Source: Rhizobium sp. Q54 (lineage in GTDB: Bacteria; Pseudomonadota; Alphaproteobacteria; Rhizobiales; Beijerinckiaceae). From it: 7,396 nucleotides of DNA. Within the stretch, counting starts at the first letter, position 1, and every line of letters starts with the position of its first letter. A model generated the notes under the pieces. That model searched no databases. It was not told the origin of the DNA and saw nothing but the letters and a program-made list of their open reading frames with translations. The stretch lies in contig CAMDKB010000235.1 of NCBI GenBank assembly GCA_945901195.1, forward strand, positions 1 to 7,396, in the 5' to 3' direction. Shown here piece by piece: positions 5,114 to 7,396 of the stretch. The position numbers and the translations under genes are program-made.

Positions 5114-6511
5114 ATGATCGACCCCAACAAGACATACGATATCCTTGTCGCTGGAGGCGGCAATGCTGCACTGTGTGCGACCATCGCCGCACGGCGAGCC
5201 GGAGCGTCGGTGCTCGTTGTGGAATCTGCTCCAAAGTTTTATCGCGGCGGCAACACGCGCCACACCTGCAACATTCGCTGCGCTCATGACAACGCGACCG
5301 ACACACTCACCGGCCCGTATTTCGAGGATGAATTTTTCGACGACATGATGAAGGTCACAGCAGGGCGCACCAACGAGCCGCTGCTGCGCATGATGATCCA
5401 CGAGTCCAAGGATGTGCTGAACTGGATCCAGCAACAGGGCGTGCATTTTCAGCCCTCACTTGGCGGCACCCTGTCGCTGGGCCGCACCAATTCGTTTTTC
5501 CTCGGCGGTGGCCGGGCGATGCTGAATGCCCTTTATCACACCGCTGAATCGCTCGGCGTCGATGTGCAATACGATGCTGAAGTCACCGCGCTCGATGTAC
5601 GCAACGGCGCCTTCGTAGCTGCCGATGTCTGGCAGTCTGACGCCATTCACAAAATTCCTGCCCGGGCCTTCGTGGCCGCCTGTGGTGGCCATGAATCCAA
5701 CTTCCAATGGATGGCCGAATATTGGGGTGATGCAGCCTATAACTTTCTGATCCGCGGCACCCGCTACAATCAGGGCACCGTGCTGAAAATGCTGCATGGA
5801 CAGGGCATAGGCGAAATCGGAGACCCCACGCAATGTCATGCAGTCGCCATTGACGCCCGTGCACCGCAATACGATGGCGGCATCATCACGCGGCTCGATT
5901 GCGTTGTCTTCGGCATCGTCGTCAACGCTCATGCCCAGCGCTTCTACGATGAGGGCGAGGACGTCTGGCCCAAGCGCTATGCTATCTGGGGACGTCTTGT
6001 GGCCCAGCAACCGGGTCAGATTGCCTGGATCATCTTCGATCAGCCGTCATTGAAAATGTTCATGCCCAGCCTGTTTCCGCCCATCTCCGCAAACTCGATC
6101 AGCGAGCTGGCGCAAAAACTTCAATTGGACCCAACAGCACTGGAAGCCACCTTGCGAGATTTCAACATGTCGGTTCGTACTGGCACATTCGATCATACGA
6201 TACTCGACGATTGCCATACAGAAGGCCTGACGCCTCAAAAATCACATTGGGCGCGTCGCATCGAAGCCCCGCCGTTTTATGCTTATCCCGTGCGGCCCGG
6301 CATCACATTCACTTATCTCGGCGTGCAGGTAAACGAAGAAGCGCGCATGATCATGGCGGATGGCCGGCCAACTGCCAACATGTTCGCGGCCGGAGAAATC
6401 ATGGCCGGCAATGTGTTGGGCCAGGGCTATGCGGCAGGCGTCGGCATGACCATAGGCAGAGTGTTTGGACGGATCGCCGGCAGAGAGGCGGCAAAAAATG
6501 TCCGCAATTGA
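5114..6511 (+). CDS. tcuA: FAD-dependent tricarballylate dehydrogenase
   Basis: In Salmonella TcuA oxidises tricarballylate to cis-aconitate, which then enters the citric acid cycle, and FADH2 is reoxidised by TcuB. From the ATG at 5114 the protein has 465 residues, almost exactly the family length. It begins with the FAD-binding Rossmann motif YDILVAGGGNAALCATIAAR (residues 8-27), followed by the TcuA-typical RGGNTRHTCNIRCAHD and SFFLGGGRAM. The C-terminal FAD closure is ITFTYLGVQVNEEARMIM with NMFAAGEIMAGNVLGQGYAAG, which marks this subgroup of fumarate-reductase-like flavoproteins. No signal peptide is present, so it is cytoplasmic. The frame is open upstream to 4856, but that part resembles a TctC remnant and is not counted as TcuA. 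No good Shine-Dalgarno sequence precedes 5114, so the start rests on family length and the N-terminal motif. It overlaps tcuB by 14 bp, which indicates one operon. Confidence 0.92.
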   Translation: MIDPNKTYDILVAGGGNAALCATIAARRAGASVLVVESAPKFYRGGNTRHTCNIRCAHDNATDTLTGPYFEDEFFDDMMKVTAGRTNEPLLRMMIHESKDVLNWIQQQGVHFQPSLGGTLSLGRTNSFFLGGGRAMLNALYHTAESLGVDVQYDAEVTALDVRNGAFVAADVWQSDAIHKIPARAFVAACGGHESNFQWMAEYWGDAAYNFLIRGTRYNQGTVLKMLHGQGIGEIGDPTQCHAVAIDARAPQYDGGIITRLDCVVFGIVVNAHAQRFYDEGEDVWPKRYAIWGRLVAQQPGQIAWIIFDQPSLKMFMPSLFPPISANSISELAQKLQLDPTALEATLRDFNMSVRTGTFDHTILDDCHTEGLTPQKSHWARRIEAPPFYAYPVRPGITFTYLGVQVNEEARMIMADGRPTANMFAAGEIMAGNVLGQGYAAGVGMTIGRVFGRIAGREAAKNVRN

Positions 6512-7396
6512 ACTGAACCACGCAACAGCTTCACTCACTGAAGCTGACCGGCTGATGACAGTGTGCAATTCCTGCCGCTATTGCGAAGGGCTTTGCGCGG
6601 TCTTCCCGGCCATGGAAATGCGCCGGGCCTTTCCCGATGGTGATTTGAACTATCTCGCAAATCTCTGCCATTCCTGCGGCGCCTGCTATGAAGACTGCCA
6701 GTTCTCGCCGCCCCATGAGTTCAAGGTCAACGTACCCAAGACACTCGCGCAGGTGCGTGTTGATTCCTATGAAGCCTATATCTGGCCGCGTATCTTTGCC
6801 GGCGTGTTCGAGAACAATGGCGTTGCCATCAGCATCATACTGGCCTGGAGCGTTGCATCTTTTATTCTGGGCTTCGTAGCCTGGCATGATGCAAAAGCCC
6901 TGTTTGCGACCCACAAGGGACCAGGCTCGTTCTATCAACTCATGCCGCATACCGGCATGGCGTGGCTGTTCGGCCTGGCGTTTCTCTATGCGCTCGTTGC
7001 GCTGTTCATGGGCGCGCGCAATTTCTGGCTCGATATCGGCGAGCCACTCCAGACCTTGAAAGAAAAGCCATCGCTCTGGCAGGCAATGCGGGGCGCCTGC
7101 ACGCTGCGTTATCTTGATGGCGGCAAGGCCGGTTGCTACACGAACGAAGAGGGCGCGCGCGACAATCGCCGACTCTATCATCATCTGACCTTATACGGTT
7201 TCATGCTCTGCTTTGCCGCCACAACCGTTGCAACGCTTTATCACTTCGTCCTTGGCCGCATCGCCCCCTATCCGGTCTATGATCTGCCGGTGATCCTCGG
7301 CACGCTCGGCGGCATTGGTCTGTTGATCGGTCCGGCGGGCTTGCTGCGCGAAAAGCGGCGTCGCGATCCTGCCGTGCAGGACGAAGAACACAACGG
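6498..7396 (+). CDS. tcuB: Tricarballylate utilisation iron-sulfur/heme membrane protein, C-terminus cut by window edge
   Basis: In Salmonella TcuB reoxidises the FADH2 of TcuA and passes electrons to the membrane quinone pool, using two 4Fe-4S clusters and heme. Here 299 codons are visible before the right edge; the family is near 380 residues, so roughly the last fifth is missing. The N-terminal ferredoxin-like part has C-x2-C-x2-C-x3-C at Cys23/26/29/33 and the same spacing again at Cys57/60/63/67, the ligands for two clusters. Hydrophobic membrane segments follow at about 108-129, 153-173, 230-252 and 263-283. Histidines at or near the segment ends (His130, His151, His228/229, His249) are candidate heme ligands. 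GYLR-type linker content such as CTLRYLDGGKAGCY (201-214) between the second and third segments is also family-like. The ATG lies inside the end of tcuA in another frame, with AGAGG about 10 nt upstream, consistent with translational coupling. Confidence 0.92.
   Translation, partial: MSAIELNHATASLTEADRLMTVCNSCRYCEGLCAVFPAMEMRRAFPDGDLNYLANLCHSCGACYEDCQFSPPHEFKVNVPKTLAQVRVDSYEAYIWPRIFAGVFENNGVAISIILAWSVASFILGFVAWHDAKALFATHKGPGSFYQLMPHTGMAWLFGLAFLYALVALFMGARNFWLDIGEPLQTLKEKPSLWQAMRGACTLRYLDGGKAGCYTNEEGARDNRRLYHHLTLYGFMLCFAATTVATLYHFVLGRIAPYPVYDLPVILGTLGGIGLLIGPAGLLREKRRRDPAVQDEEHN

Noticed and set aside
6531..7184. 217-codon minus-strand frame at the right
   Set aside because: It is antisense to tcuB, whose two cysteine clusters and membrane segments are unmistakable.

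Overview
The window looks like ordinary chromosomal DNA from an alphaproteobacterium, most likely of the Hyphomicrobiales/Rhizobiales type. This is inferred from the moderately GC-rich codon use, the style of the Rpe and PurB proteins, an extracytoplasmic TctC-type binding protein, and a palindromic intergenic repeat with GTCATCCCGG / CCGGGATGAC ends. No rRNA, tRNA, CRISPR array, insertion sequence or phage gene is visible.

Layout. On the minus strand at the left are a sulfatase (1-672, cut by the window edge) and, upstream of it, a TctC-family periplasmic solute-binding protein (768-1814). The two probably form one transcription unit. After a 141-bp divergent spacer come two plus-strand housekeeping genes: rpe (ribulose-phosphate 3-epimerase, 1956-2651) and purB (adenylosuccinate lyase, 2796-4097). 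They are separated by a double-hairpin palindromic repeat (2661-2749). A 272-bp convergent spacer with one strong hairpin follows, then a minus-strand exported FKBP-type prolyl isomerase (4370-4810). At the right are plus-strand tcuA (5114-6511) and tcuB (6498 to the edge, incomplete), which overlap by 14 bp. They encode a flavoprotein tricarballylate dehydrogenase and its membrane iron-sulfur/heme electron-transfer partner.

How the genes fit together. Tricarballylate would be oxidised to cis-aconitate by TcuA, with the electrons passed by TcuB to the respiratory chain. No tricarballylate transporter is visible. However, the roughly 80 codons directly before tcuA, in its reading frame and without a stop, read like the C-terminal lobe of a TctC-type binding protein. 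I interpret this as the remnant of an ancestral tctC-tcuA-tcuB arrangement. It is the most interesting observation here, and it means the longest tcuA reading frame should not be taken as the gene. The intact TctC protein at the left belongs to a visibly different subfamily and is not the source of the remnant.

I found no convincing undescribed system. The points worth a second look are the tctC remnant joined to tcuA, the composite repeat between rpe and purB, the hairpin in the convergent spacer, and the TctC-sulfatase pair.
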